NCBI GenBank assembly: GCA_963729195.1
Contig: CAVSNF010000019.1
Span: 248,001 to 312,000, forward strand
Origin: CAVPTL01 sp963729195
GTDB taxonomy: Bacteria; Actinomycetota; Thermoleophilia; Gaiellales; JAICJC01
Direction: 5' to 3'
DNA length: 64,000 nucleotides
The position numbers and the translations under genes were made by a program. Below, in pieces: positions 44,587 through 53,786 of the stretch. The first letter of the stretch is position 1. Every line of letters begins with the position of its first letter. The notes below the pieces were generated by a model. It ran no database searches, was not told the origin of the DNA, and saw nothing but the letters and a program-made list of their open reading frames with translations.

Positions 44587-46467
44587 ATGGCGAGAACCGA
44601 GCACGCGGCCGGCCGCGCGACCGGCACCGACATTTCGGCGACGATCGTGGCCGGCGCCGCTCTGCTTGCGTTGCTGGCGGGCATCGGGCTCAGCGTCGCG
44701 GGACTCTCGTCCGCCGCTGACGCGATCTGGGTGGTCACAACCGCCGCCCTGCTGGTGCCGCTGACGTGGTCGGTGGTGAAATCGCTGGCTCGGGGAGATG
44801 TCGGCGTTGATGCGATCGCGCTGCTGGCGATGGCGGGCTCGCTGATCCTGGGGCAATACCTGGCGGGTGCGGTGGTGGCGGTCATGCTCAGTGGCGGGAA
44901 TGCGCTCGAGGCATACGCCGCGCGGCGCGCGCGACGAGAGCTCTCTTCCCTCCTGGGCCGGGCGCCACGCACCGCCAACGTGCGTCGCGGAACGTCGATC
45001 GAAGTAGTGGCCATCGACGCGGTGGCGGTGGGAGACATCGTGGTTGTGCGCACCGGTGAGGTGGTGCCGACCGACGGGACGCTGCGCTCTGATCACGCCA
45101 CCCTCGACGAGGCGGCGCTTACCGGCGAGTCCTTCCCCGTGGAGATGAGTAGCGGTGGTGATATCCGCTCGGGAACCACCAACCTCGGTGCGCCATTCGA
45201 GGTGGCGGTCACCCGTCCGGCCGCCGACAGCACCTACGCCTCGATCATCCGGCTGGTCAAAGCCGCTGAGCTGCGCCGAGCGCCGTTCGAGCGACTCGCC
45301 GACCGGTATGCGACCCGGTTTCTTGCGATCACCCTGATCGCCGCCGCGGCGGCCTGGATCGGAAGTGGCGATCCGGTGCGTGCGCTGGCGGTGCTGGTGG
45401 TTGCCACGCCGTGCCCGCTGATTCTGGCCGCGCCGGTCGCGCTGGTCTCGGGCGTGTCGGCCGCGGCTCGCCGGGGCGTGATCGTCAAAGGCGCGGCCGC
45501 GATCGAGGCGCTGGGATCCGTCCGCGCGGTGCTGTTCGACAAGACCGGCACAGTCACGTTGGGCGTGCCCACAGTGGAGCGCATCGTCCCGCTCAACGGG
45601 CGGTCAGATACAGAGATCCTGCGGCTGGCGGCATCGCTCGATCAAGTCTCACTCCACGGGGTGGCCACATCGCTGGTCGCAGCAGCGACGCAGAACGGTT
45701 TGCAGCTGGAGGTGCCGTACGACACCGACGAAGGTGTCGGTGAAGGGATCGCGGGCCGGGTGGGCGCTCAGCGGGTGGCGCTGGGCAGCCCGGCGTTTCT
45801 CCGTGGCCGTGGCATCGAGGATCTCCCTGACACCACCGCACTGGGTGTCGAGAATGACAGCGCTCGGGTGTTCGTCGCGATCAACGACCGGGTCGAGGGC
45901 GTGGTCGTGATGAGTGACGATCTGCGCATCGACGCCGGCGGCCTGGTCGAGCGGCTCCACCAGAGTGGGGTTCGTCACGTCGCCATCGTCAGTGGCGACC
46001 GCGCTGGGGTCACCGAGCGGATCGGCCGACAGCTCGGGGTCGACGCAGTTCATGCCGGCCTCTCTCCCAGCGAGAAGCTGGATGTGTGTGCAACGGTGCG
46101 GGCGGCAGAGTGGGGTGGACCCGTGGCGATGGTCGGCGACGGCGTGAACGACGCGCCCGCCCTGGCCGGTGCAGACGTGGGCATTGCGATGGGCACCCGC
46201 GGCGGTTCGGCTGCGGCCGAGACTGCTGACGTCGTGATTGTGGATGACCGCATCGACCGCGTGGTGGATGCGATTCGGATCGGCCGGCGGTCGGTCGCGA
46301 TCGCCCGTCAGAGCGTGCTGATCGGCATCGGCCTGAGCGTTACCGGGATGGCGTTTGCAGCCTTCGGCTACCTCCCGCCGGTGGCGGGCGCGATTGCCCA
46401 AGAGGTGATCGACGTCGGCGTCATCCTCAATGCGCTGCGGGCGCTCAGCCCAGATACGCGCGAATGA
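44587..46467 (+). CDS. heavy-metal-type P1B ATPase
   Basis: A 626-residue P-type ATPase without an N-terminal metal-binding domain. The P1B CPx motif is VVATPCPLILAAPVAL. The phosphorylation site is LFDKTGTVTLGVPTVE; TGES and MVGDGVNDAPALAGADVGIA are also seen. The usual HP motif in the nucleotide domain is SLHGVATSL, so Pro is replaced by Gly. It probably exports Zn, Cd or a similar ion, but the specificity is not certain. ATG at 44587 was chosen because the upstream in-frame sequence overlaps arcD. Confidence 0.88.
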   Translation: MARTEHAAGRATGTDISATIVAGAALLALLAGIGLSVAGLSSAADAIWVVTTAALLVPLTWSVVKSLARGDVGVDAIALLAMAGSLILGQYLAGAVVAVMLSGGNALEAYAARRARRELSSLLGRAPRTANVRRGTSIEVVAIDAVAVGDIVVVRTGEVVPTDGTLRSDHATLDEAALTGESFPVEMSSGGDIRSGTTNLGAPFEVAVTRPAADSTYASIIRLVKAAELRRAPFERLADRYATRFLAITLIAAAAAWIGSGDPVRALAVLVVATPCPLILAAPVALVSGVSAAARRGVIVKGAAAIEALGSVRAVLFDKTGTVTLGVPTVERIVPLNGRSDTEILRLAASLDQVSLHGVATSLVAAATQNGLQLEVPYDTDEGVGEGIAGRVGAQRVALGSPAFLRGRGIEDLPDTTALGVENDSARVFVAINDRVEGVVVMSDDLRIDAGGLVERLHQSGVRHVAIVSGDRAGVTERIGRQLGVDAVHAGLSPSEKLDVCATVRAAEWGGPVAMVGDGVNDAPALAGADVGIAMGTRGGSAAAETADVVIVDDRIDRVVDAIRIGRRSVAIARQSVLIGIGLSVTGMAFAAFGYLPPVAGAIAQEVIDVGVILNALRALSPDTRE

Positions 46468-47515
46468 GTCTGGCAGCGATCAGCTCCTCCCGGGCGTGCA
46501 CAACCAGGATCCGAGCCGGCGATTCGTCGTTTGCGATGTCGCAGTCGGGCGCGGCGTCGCGATTTCGAGTTGGCTCGAGGCGCACACCGAGGAATCTCAG
46601 CCGGTCACAGACCGCCGCGCGCACCAGCGAGGAGTTTTCACCGATGCCGGCGGTGAACACGAGCGCGTCGATGCCACCGGCCGACACGGCCATCGCGGCG
46701 ATCGCCCCCGCGACGCGCAGGCTCAGGTGGTCGAGTGGGAGTCTGGCGGTGACGTCTCCGCTGCGGATCGCGGCTTCGAGTTCGCGGACGTCTCCGCTGG
46801 TACCGGTCAGGGCGTGCAGGCCGGATTCGCGTTCCAGCTGATCCTCGAGTGCGTCCATCGTCATGCCCGAACGGCGAAGCACGTGCAGCAACGCGCCGGG
46901 ATCGACCGAGCCCGAGCGTGTGGTCATCGGTACGCCCTCCAGCGGGGTGAAGCCCATGGTGGTGTCCACCGAGCGGCCGTCCACCACCGCGGTCACCGAC
47001 GAGCCTCCGCCGAGATGGCACACCACCAGCCGAAGCGGAGACGGCGGTGGTTGCAGCAGCTCCGCGGCGCGTTGGGCCGACCAGGCGACCGAGAGGCCGT
47101 GGAAGCCGAAGCGGCGAATCCCCCATTGCTCGCGCCACTCTCGCGGCACCGCGTAGATCGCCGCTTCGGGCGGGATGGTCGCATGAAAACCGGTGTCGAA
47201 GACCGCGACATGGGGGATGTCGGGGAACCGTGCGCGGGCGTCGTCCAGCGCTGCGAGGGCGGGCGCGTTGTGCATCGGCGCGAGTTCTTCCAGCTCGATC
47301 ATCTGGCGCCGCACCGTCTCATCGACCAGCACTGGATCGTGATAGCGCGAGCCGCCGTGAACGATGCGATGTCCGACTGCCGCAATCGATTCGCCGCGAA
47401 CGCCGTCCAGTGAGTCGACCGCCGTCGCCTGCCCGTCGCCTGCGACCACGCGCAGCTTGAGGCTGGTCGACCCGGCGTTCACCACCAGGATGTCGCCGTC
47501 TGTCAGTACGGCCAC
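46445..47515 (-). CDS. ackA: acetate kinase
   Basis: Converts acetyl phosphate and ADP to acetate and ATP. ILVVNAGSTSLKLRVV is the N-terminal phosphate motif. FDTGFHATIPPEAAIY and IRRFGFHGLSVAWSAQRA are the family signatures, with VFTAGIGENSSLVRAAV near the C terminus. I place the start at GTG 47515, within the phosphoketolase stop region; a TTG 2 codons earlier is possible. It ends the unit UspA-phosphoketolase-acetate kinase and overlaps the P1B ATPase end by 23 bases. Confidence 0.93.
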   Translation of the reverse strand: MAVLTDGDILVVNAGSTSLKLRVVAGDGQATAVDSLDGVRGESIAAVGHRIVHGGSRYHDPVLVDETVRRQMIELEELAPMHNAPALAALDDARARFPDIPHVAVFDTGFHATIPPEAAIYAVPREWREQWGIRRFGFHGLSVAWSAQRAAELLQPPPSPLRLVVCHLGGGSSVTAVVDGRSVDTTMGFTPLEGVPMTTRSGSVDPGALLHVLRRSGMTMDALEDQLERESGLHALTGTSGDVRELEAAIRSGDVTARLPLDHLSLRVAGAIAAMAVSAGGIDALVFTAGIGENSSLVRAAVCDRLRFLGVRLEPTRNRDAAPDCDIANDESPARILVVHAREELIAARLIRAYLG

Positions 47516-49884
47516 ACCCAATCGGTGATCTCGGCGGGATCCTCACCGTGGTCGCGCGTCCACTGGCGGCAGCGCAGCCGCTTGCTTCCCATGTCCTGCC
47601 GGATGTGGCCGGCACTCGATTCGAGGCCGGGCACGCGATCAATCACGTCCATCACCAGATGGAAGCGGTCGAGGTCGTTCAGGATCACCATGTCGAACGG
47701 CGTGGTCGTCGTCCCCTCCTCGTTGTAGCCGCGCACGTGGATGTTGCGATGGTTGGTGCGCCGGTACGTGAGCCGGTGGATCAGTGCGGGGTAGCCGTGG
47801 TAGGCGAAGATCACCGGCCGATCGGCGGTGAAGAGCGCATCGAACTCGGCATCCGACATCCCGTGCGGATGCACCGTCTCTGGTTGGAGGCGCATCAGGT
47901 CAACCACGTTCACCACGCGCACGCGCAGATCCGGAAGCCGCTCGCGGAGCAGGGCGACCGCGGCCAGCGTCTCGAGGGTGGGGGTGTCGCCGCAACATGC
48001 CATCACCACGTCCGGCTCCTCGGCGTCGCCGTCGTTCGAGGCCCAGTCCCAGATGCCGGCACCACGAGTGCAGTGATCGACCGCATCGTCCATCGAGAGG
48101 TAGTTGAGGGTGGGCTGCTTGCCCGCCACGATCACGTTGACGTAGTCGCGGCTTGCCAGGCAGTGGGCGGCGACCGACAGCAGCGTGTTTGCGTCCGGTG
48201 GGAGATAGACGCGCACCACCTCTGCCCGCTTGTTCACGACATGGTCGATGAATCCAGGATCCTGATGCGAGAAGCCGTTGTGATCCTGTCGCCAGACGTG
48301 GGAGCTGAGCAGATAGTTGAGCGACGCCACGGGCTGTCGCCATGGGATCTGGCGACTCACCTTGAGCCACTTGGCGTGCTGGTTGAACATCGAATCGACG
48401 ATGTGGATGAACGCCTCGTACGAGTTGAAGAGGCCATGGCGTCCGGTCAGCAGGTACCCCTCCAACCATCCTTCGCAGAGCTGCTCGGACAGCACCTCCA
48501 TCACTCGGCCGTCAGGAGTGCGCTCCACGTCGACCGCGAGCGTTTCAGCATCCCACGCGCGGCTGGTCGCCTCGAACACGGCCGAAAGCCGGTTCGAGGC
48601 GGTCTCGTCCGGCCCGAACAGCCGAAATGTCTTCGGGTTCTTGGTGATCACATCTCGCAGGAACTCTCCCAACACGCGAGTCGCCTCGCTGGAAGTGGTT
48701 CCCGGAGCCGTGACCGGCACGGCGTAGCGGCGGAAGTCGGGCAGATCGAGGTGCTTCAACAGGCAGCCCCCGTTGGCGTGGGGGTTGGCGCTCATCCGCC
48801 GCTCGCCCTGCGGGTGGAGCCGCTCGAACTCGCGGTTCGGCGCCCCGCCCACGTCGAACAGCTCGTTCGGCCGGTAGCTTCGCAGCCATGTCTCCAGAAT
48901 CGCCAGGTGTTCGAGGTTCCCTCGGGCGTTGGCCACCGGCACCTGATGCGACCGCCACGTCCCCTCGACCGGAAGTCCGTCGACCTCGCTGGGGCACGTC
49001 CATCCTTTCGGCGATCGCAGGATCAGCATCGGCCAGGCGGGCCGACTCACCGCTCCCTCCTCGCGGGCGGCGTGCTGGATCGCCGCGATCTCGTCGAACG
49101 CTTGGTCGAGTGCGGCAGACATCGACTGGTGCGCGACCTCGTGGGAGTCGGAAATCTCGCAGGTGACCACCAGCGGATGCCAGCCATAGCCCTCGAACAG
49201 CGACACCAGCTCGTGCTCGGGAATGCGCGCCAGCACCGCCGGGTTCGCGATCTTGTAGCCGTTGAGGTGCAGGATCGGGAGCACGGCGCCGTCATTGCGG
49301 GGGTTGAGGAACTTGTTGGAGTGCCAGCTCGCGGCCAGCGCGCCGGTCTCGGCCTCTCCGTCTCCGACCACGCAGGCGACCACTAGGTCGGGATTGTCGA
49401 AGGCCGCGCCGAACGCGTGTGCGAGCGAGTAGCCGAGCTCTCCGCCTTCGTGGATCGATCCCGGCGTCTCGGGTGCGACGTGGCTGGGGATGCCGCCCGG
49501 GAACGAGAATTGGCGGAACAGCTTGCGCAGTCCCTCGATGTTTCGACCGATATCGGGGTAGACCTCGGAGTAGGTGCCCTCGAGGTACGCGTTGGCCACC
49601 AGCGCCGGGCCGCCGTGGCCGGGGCCGGCGACGTAGATCATGTTCAGGTCGCGCTCACAGATCACGCGGTTGAGATGTGCGTAGATCAGGTTGAGGCCCG
49701 GTGCCGTTCCGAAGTGGCCCAAGAGCCGCGGCTTGACATCGGCAGGCACCAGCGCCTCTCGCAAAAGCGGATTGTCGAGCAGGTAGATCTGGCCCACCGA
49801 CAGGTAGTTCGCGGCCCGCCAGTAAGCGTCGATCGCCTGGGCCTGGGCGGATGTCAAACGTACATCCGTAGATGAGCTACTCAT
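47503..49884 (-). CDS. xfp: xylulose-5-phosphate/fructose-6-phosphate phosphoketolase
   Basis: This thiamine-diphosphate enzyme splits xylulose 5-P (or fructose 6-P) with phosphate to acetyl phosphate and glyceraldehyde 3-P (or erythrose 4-P). The 793 residues match the family length. GHFGTAPGLNLIYAHLNR, YVAGPGHGGPALVANAYLEG, ACVVGDGEAETGALAASWHS and QDHNGFSHQDPGFIDHVVNK are family signatures. Followed by ackA it forms a short route to ATP from pentose phosphates. It overlaps the upstream UspA gene by 8 bases. Confidence 0.96.
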   Translation of the reverse strand: MSSSSTDVRLTSAQAQAIDAYWRAANYLSVGQIYLLDNPLLREALVPADVKPRLLGHFGTAPGLNLIYAHLNRVICERDLNMIYVAGPGHGGPALVANAYLEGTYSEVYPDIGRNIEGLRKLFRQFSFPGGIPSHVAPETPGSIHEGGELGYSLAHAFGAAFDNPDLVVACVVGDGEAETGALAASWHSNKFLNPRNDGAVLPILHLNGYKIANPAVLARIPEHELVSLFEGYGWHPLVVTCEISDSHEVAHQSMSAALDQAFDEIAAIQHAAREEGAVSRPAWPMLILRSPKGWTCPSEVDGLPVEGTWRSHQVPVANARGNLEHLAILETWLRSYRPNELFDVGGAPNREFERLHPQGERRMSANPHANGGCLLKHLDLPDFRRYAVPVTAPGTTSSEATRVLGEFLRDVITKNPKTFRLFGPDETASNRLSAVFEATSRAWDAETLAVDVERTPDGRVMEVLSEQLCEGWLEGYLLTGRHGLFNSYEAFIHIVDSMFNQHAKWLKVSRQIPWRQPVASLNYLLSSHVWRQDHNGFSHQDPGFIDHVVNKRAEVVRVYLPPDANTLLSVAAHCLASRDYVNVIVAGKQPTLNYLSMDDAVDHCTRGAGIWDWASNDGDAEEPDVVMACCGDTPTLETLAAVALLRERLPDLRVRVVNVVDLMRLQPETVHPHGMSDAEFDALFTADRPVIFAYHGYPALIHRLTYRRTNHRNIHVRGYNEEGTTTTPFDMVILNDLDRFHLVMDVIDRVPGLESSAGHIRQDMGSKRLRCRQWTRDHGEDPAEITDWVWPY

Positions 49885-50371
49885 GCTGTCGGCCCGACGC
49901 GGTCTCCCCGACCAGTTCCTCTGGATCGAGTAGGCCCGGCGGTTGGGGCGTGCCGCTCAACACCGCGCACGGCGCGTGGCGAAGCACGCCGGCAGCGACG
50001 CTTGCGGACATGAATCCGCGAATCGCGCCCCAGCCGTGCGATCCGAGCACGATCAGCCGTGCGTCTCGCTCGGCGGCGACCCTGCAGATCTCCTCCACGG
50101 CGTCTCCCGACCGTGACACGGTGTCGGCGTCGATCCCATAACGCGTGGCCAGCGCCTTGGATGCGACCAGCACCGCCTCGGCACGCTCCTTGTCGCCCTC
50201 GAGGTAGCGCTGCTCGATGGAGGTGCTGAACTTTCCGAAGTTGCTCTTGACGATGTCCCATACCGACACGAAGACGACGTCGTCCCCGGCCGCACTCGCG
50301 ATCTCCAACCCGAGTTCAGCCGCCTTCTGGGCGGCCTTCGAGCCGTCCGTTGCAATCAACGTGGTCGACAC
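49877..50371 (-). CDS. universal stress protein UspA family
   Basis: A 164-residue Usp starting at GTG (AGGA just upstream): MSTTLIATDGSKAAQKAAEL. LIVLGSHGWGAIRGFMSASV is the nucleotide loop. It resembles the Usp at 30993-31451, including FVSVWDIVKS. It starts the phosphoketolase operon and is divergent from the sensor kinase gene. Confidence 0.92.
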   Translation of the reverse strand: MSTTLIATDGSKAAQKAAELGLEIASAAGDDVVFVSVWDIVKSNFGKFSTSIEQRYLEGDKERAEAVLVASKALATRYGIDADTVSRSGDAVEEICRVAAERDARLIVLGSHGWGAIRGFMSASVAAGVLRHAPCAVLSGTPQPPGLLDPEELVGETASGRQHE

Positions 50372-50428
50372 GGCGTCCTCCGTGGTGGTGGTGTCACGTC
50401 AATCTAGGAGCCGTTTGTCACCGGCGAA

Positions 50429-50447
50429 TCGGGGTCACCACTGAACC
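50429..50447. promoter_or_regulatory. TCGGGGTCACCACTGAACC motif between uspA-xfp and the sensor kinase
   Basis: A GGGG-rich element in the 115-bp divergent region. It shares TCGGGG and the CACC end with the block at 28974. It is a weaker member of the motif group. Confidence 0.3.
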
Positions 50448-50486
50448 GCGGCGCGGGTTCTCCGTATCCGGTCGTACAATGGCCGA

Positions 50487-52211
50487 GTGAACGCCGGTAT
50501 CACCGATGCTTCGCGGCTCGAGCTCCTCCTCGATGCGGGCATAACGATCGGTAGTGGCTTGGATCTCGAGGCGGTCCTGACCAAGTTGGTCGAACTCGCC
50601 TGCCGTGTGACCGACGCTCAGTATGGGGCGCTCGGGGTGATCGACCAGTCGGGAAACCGGCTCGCCCGATTTATCACCCACGGGCTCGACCCCGAAACCC
50701 GTAAGGCCATCGGACCTGAGCCGATCGGCCGGGGCATCCTGGGGGTGCTGATCAGCGACGCCCGGCCGCTGCGCTTGACAAACATTCAAGCCGATCCTCG
50801 CTCCGCCGGTTTTCCGCCCAACCATCCACCGATGACAAGCTTTCTGGGGGTGCCGGTGGTGGCGGGTGGGAGGGTGTTCGGGAACCTCTACCTGACCGAG
50901 AAGCACGGGGGCGAGTTCACCGACACCGATGAGCGGCTGGCGACCACGCTGGCCGCACAAGCGGGTGTCGCCATCCAGAACGCCGGGCTCTACACCGAGG
51001 CGCAGCAACACTTGGAAGCGCTGGAGCGGGCGGTCTCGGAGCTCTCGCTCGTACGCGAGGTCAACGAGGCGATTGTCTCGGAGCAGCCCCTCAGCCATGT
51101 CCTGGAGTTGGTCGCCGCCCAGGCGTGTGCCGGCTTACACGCACGCGTGGTGATGGTCGCTCTGGCTCAGCCGGGTGAGACAATGTTGCGTGTCGAGGCG
51201 GCCAGCGGTGAAGGAGCTGCGGCCGTGGTCGGAGTCGAGATTCCGGTGGCCGCCTCCAAGTCGGGGATCGCCCTGCGCGCTCGCAGGCCCGTGCGGATCG
51301 ACGACGTGCGCGAGGATCCTCAGTTCAACCCGGTGGCAACGGACATCATCGGTGGTAAGGCGGTGCTGATCTTTCCCCTGGTTCGACGCGATGCCGCCGA
51401 CGGCGTGCTGATAGCGGTCGACAGCCTCGAGCATCCGGTTTTCAACGAGGACGATGAACAGGTGATGGGGCTGTTTGCGGCCCGCGCGACATTGGCGCTG
51501 GGAATGGCGCGGTCACTTCAGTCGGAGCGAGATCGCGCCGACGCCGAGGCGCTCCTGCTCGGCGCCGAGGAACGAGAGAAAGCCCGCCGCGAGACGCTTA
51601 GGCGGGTGGTGGAGGCACAGGAGGCGGAGCGCCGCCGAATCGCACGTGAGCTGCACGATGACACCGGGCAGTCGCTGGCGTCGGTGCTGATGGGGCTGCG
51701 GCGTGCCGAGGAATCGCGTGACCCCGCCGAAACCGCGATGATCCTCGCCGAGTTGCGCGAGACGATCACCGGGTCGATTCGCGATCTCCGCGCCCTGGCG
51801 GTGGAGCTGCGACCCACCGCGCTCGATGACTTCGGTCTCAAGGCTGCGCTCGAGCGCCTCACCGAGACGTTTGGCCGGCGCACCGGTCTCCAGATCGACC
51901 TGCAGACGTCGGGGCTGGAGGCCAGGCTGCCCGACCCGGTTGAGACCGCGCTCTATCGGATCGTGCAGGAATCGCTCACCAATGTGGCCAAACACGCGGG
52001 TGCAGGCACCGTCAGCGTCGTCGCCCAACAGCACGCGGGTCGAGCGGTGGTCGTGATCGAAGACGACGGGCGAGGGTTCGAAAGCACCGCGGCGCCCGGC
52101 GGCCTGGGGCTGGTCTCGATGCATGATCGAGTCGAACTGGTCGGCGGGACTCTCCGCGTCGAATCCACCGAGGGCGCGGGTACCACGGTCGCCGTCGAGG
52201 TGTCGCTGTGA
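50487..52211 (+). CDS. two-GAF sensor histidine kinase (DevS/DosS-like)
   Basis: A 574-residue soluble kinase with no membrane helix. Two GAF domains cover about 20-165 (MTSFLGVPVVAGGRVFGNLY) and 190-345. The HisKA_3 dimerisation domain has the phosphoacceptor His at about 390 (IARELHDDTGQSLASVLMGL). The ATPase domain has ALYRIVQESLTNVAKHAGAG, IEDDGRGFE and GLGLVSMHDRVELVGG. The order GAF-GAF-HisKA_3-ATPase is that of DevS/DosT, which sense O2, NO or CO by haem in GAF-A. Whether haem binds here is not shown. It overlaps its regulator gene (GTGA). Confidence 0.9.
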   Translation: MNAGITDASRLELLLDAGITIGSGLDLEAVLTKLVELACRVTDAQYGALGVIDQSGNRLARFITHGLDPETRKAIGPEPIGRGILGVLISDARPLRLTNIQADPRSAGFPPNHPPMTSFLGVPVVAGGRVFGNLYLTEKHGGEFTDTDERLATTLAAQAGVAIQNAGLYTEAQQHLEALERAVSELSLVREVNEAIVSEQPLSHVLELVAAQACAGLHARVVMVALAQPGETMLRVEAASGEGAAAVVGVEIPVAASKSGIALRARRPVRIDDVREDPQFNPVATDIIGGKAVLIFPLVRRDAADGVLIAVDSLEHPVFNEDDEQVMGLFAARATLALGMARSLQSERDRADAEALLLGAEEREKARRETLRRVVEAQEAERRRIARELHDDTGQSLASVLMGLRRAEESRDPAETAMILAELRETITGSIRDLRALAVELRPTALDDFGLKAALERLTETFGRRTGLQIDLQTSGLEARLPDPVETALYRIVQESLTNVAKHAGAGTVSVVAQQHAGRAVVVIEDDGRGFESTAAPGGLGLVSMHDRVELVGGTLRVESTEGAGTTVAVEVSL

Positions 52212-52840
52212 TCGGAGTGCTGATCGTCGATGACCACGCGGTCGTCCGATCGGGTATCCGGCTGCTGCTCGAGCAAGAGGACGACCTCGAAGTCGTCGGC
52301 GACGCCCCCGATGCCCGCAATGCGGTGTTCCTGACCCGGCGGCACAGGCCGGACGTGATCCTGCTGGACGTGACGATGCCGGGGAGAAGCGGCGTTGACG
52401 TGATCGCCGAACTGCTCACCGAGTCACCCGAGTCAAGAGTCGTGATGCTGTCGATGGAGGACGACCCCGCCTACGTGCGCCAGTCGTTCGCGGCCGGCGC
52501 TTGCGGCTACGTGCTCAAGGAGGCGGCGGACACGGAGGTCGTCGACGCGATCCGCCGAGTGGCAGCGGGGGAGCAGTACGTGCACCCGGCGCTGGGTGCG
52601 CGGCTGGTCTCGCCTGCCATCACCGGCGACGCCGACCTGGAGGCGCTGTCCGACCGCGAGCAGGAGGTGCTCTCGCTGCTTGCGCTGGGCTACACCAACC
52701 CCGAGATCGCCGAGCAGCTGGTCGTCAGCGTTCGCACCGTCGAGTCGCATCGCTCGCACATCTTCACCAAGCTGAGGCTCTCCACCAGAGCCGAGCTGGT
52801 GCGCTATGCGATGGATCACGGACTGCTGAAGCGTCCGTAG
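52208..52840 (+). CDS. NarL/DevR-type response regulator
   Basis: A 210-residue two-domain regulator. The receiver has VLIVDDHAVVRSGIRLLLEQ and the phospho-acceptor Asp in VILLDVTMPGRSG (about residue 54). The LuxR-type HTH starts at about 146 (LSDREQEVLSLLALGYTNPE then IAEQLVVSVRTVESHRSHIF). It is co-translated with the sensor kinase. Given the context of UspA, phosphoketolase and arginine deiminase genes it may be the DevR-like master regulator of this island. Confidence 0.93.
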   Translation: MIGVLIVDDHAVVRSGIRLLLEQEDDLEVVGDAPDARNAVFLTRRHRPDVILLDVTMPGRSGVDVIAELLTESPESRVVMLSMEDDPAYVRQSFAAGACGYVLKEAADTEVVDAIRRVAAGEQYVHPALGARLVSPAITGDADLEALSDREQEVLSLLALGYTNPEIAEQLVVSVRTVESHRSHIFTKLRLSTRAELVRYAMDHGLLKRP

Positions 52841-52900
52841 TTCCCCGCCGGCAGGTTCCGCGAATCCGCCCATGTCGCGGCGCCTCCGCGCTCTCACACT

Positions 52901-53194
52901 ATGTTCATGGTTGCGCCGTTTCCAATCGCGTGGGAAGCCGAGGACACCCTGCGGTTCGTTGGGAAGCTCACCTTGCGTCCCGACGAGTTTGAACTCAACG
53001 GGACGGCTACGGAGCCGTCTCGGCCGCGACGCGTGGTGATCATCCAGAGGGTCCACGTCAAGAGCGCCCTCGTCGAGCGGACTGAGGAATGGCCGTCGGT
53101 GAGGATCACCACAAAACACACTGTGTACCGGGTCGAGATCCTCTCGGGTGGCCGCGGCGCCGCTATGAGGCTGGTAGAAGATCTCTCGATGTAG
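52901..53194 (+). CDS. hypothetical protein
   Basis: A 97-residue, likely all-beta soluble protein (MFMVAPFPIAWEAEDTLRFV). No family recognised. It overlaps the next gene tail to tail by 32 bases. The coding character (balanced hydrophobic pattern) is fair, and no antisense gene competes for most of it. Confidence 0.5.
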   Translation: MFMVAPFPIAWEAEDTLRFVGKLTLRPDEFELNGTATEPSRPRRVVIIQRVHVKSALVERTEEWPSVRITTKHTVYRVEILSGGRGAAMRLVEDLSM

Positions 53195-53705
53195 CTTCGC
53201 GTTGCTCAGCCTCACGGCGGCTCGCCACTACCAGTCCTGCCTGCCAGCCTGGAGCGCTGCCCCCCGCCGGTGGGTGGATCGATTCGGTGGGAAGGCCGCA
53301 GGCGGCGATCAGCCATGCGGTCAGCGAGTTTGAGTTCCACATCTCGCCGGCGCCAGATTCATCACGGCCCCACACCGGCGTCGGTATCGAAGAGGCGAGG
53401 TTGAGCAGGCGCCGCGCTCGGGCCAGATCGCTGGTCAGGCGCTGCGGACTCTCGACCGCCTCATCGATGTCGGGGATGCGGCCGCCGCGCCAACACCTCA
53501 CCTCGTAGCGGAAGACCCGAAACCGTGCGGCCCACCGGCTCCCGACGGCCCCTTCGGCGACCACACCACGCTGCTTGCCGTTGGCGTCGGGGATCGGCGT
53601 CATCTCGATCACGAAGCGGCCCTCCGGCACGAACACCTCGAGCGCCGCGTGGTAGAGGTCACTGGGCGACCGGCCTGCGAGCCGAGCTGCGAGCGCCTCG
53701 TACAC
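53163..53705 (-). CDS. conserved actinobacterial protein of unknown function, start uncertain
   Basis: A 180-residue protein with GRFVIEMTPIPDANGKQRGV, RFRVFRYEVRCWRGGRIPDI and GAGEMWNSNSLTAWLIAACG. Such proteins are conserved in actinobacteria, but I know no activity. Conserved-looking sequence continues upstream in frame as AVDLYWLPLGAGGRSVRING to about 53790, where only CTG or an indel could give a start. So the annotated GTG may be too late. It would then abut the UspA gene. Confidence 0.65.
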   Translation of the reverse strand: MYEALAARLAGRSPSDLYHAALEVFVPEGRFVIEMTPIPDANGKQRGVVAEGAVGSRWAARFRVFRYEVRCWRGGRIPDIDEAVESPQRLTSDLARARRLLNLASSIPTPVWGRDESGAGEMWNSNSLTAWLIAACGLPTESIHPPAGGSAPGWQAGLVVASRREAEQREATSRDLLPAS

Positions 53706-53786
53706 ACGTCCGTTGATCCTGACGGATCTCCCGCCGGCACCGAGTGGAAGCCAATACAGGTCGACCGCGGTTTCGGACTCCAGCAG

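Noticed and set aside
47548..49386. A 612-codon open frame opposite the phosphoketolase gene
   Set aside because: The phosphoketolase is intact with all signatures; the antisense product has biased composition.
52834..52850. A further copy of the GCGGGGAACTAC element on the minus strand after the response regulator
   Set aside because: It overlaps the stop codon of the regulator gene, so it may be chance coding sequence; not listed as a site.
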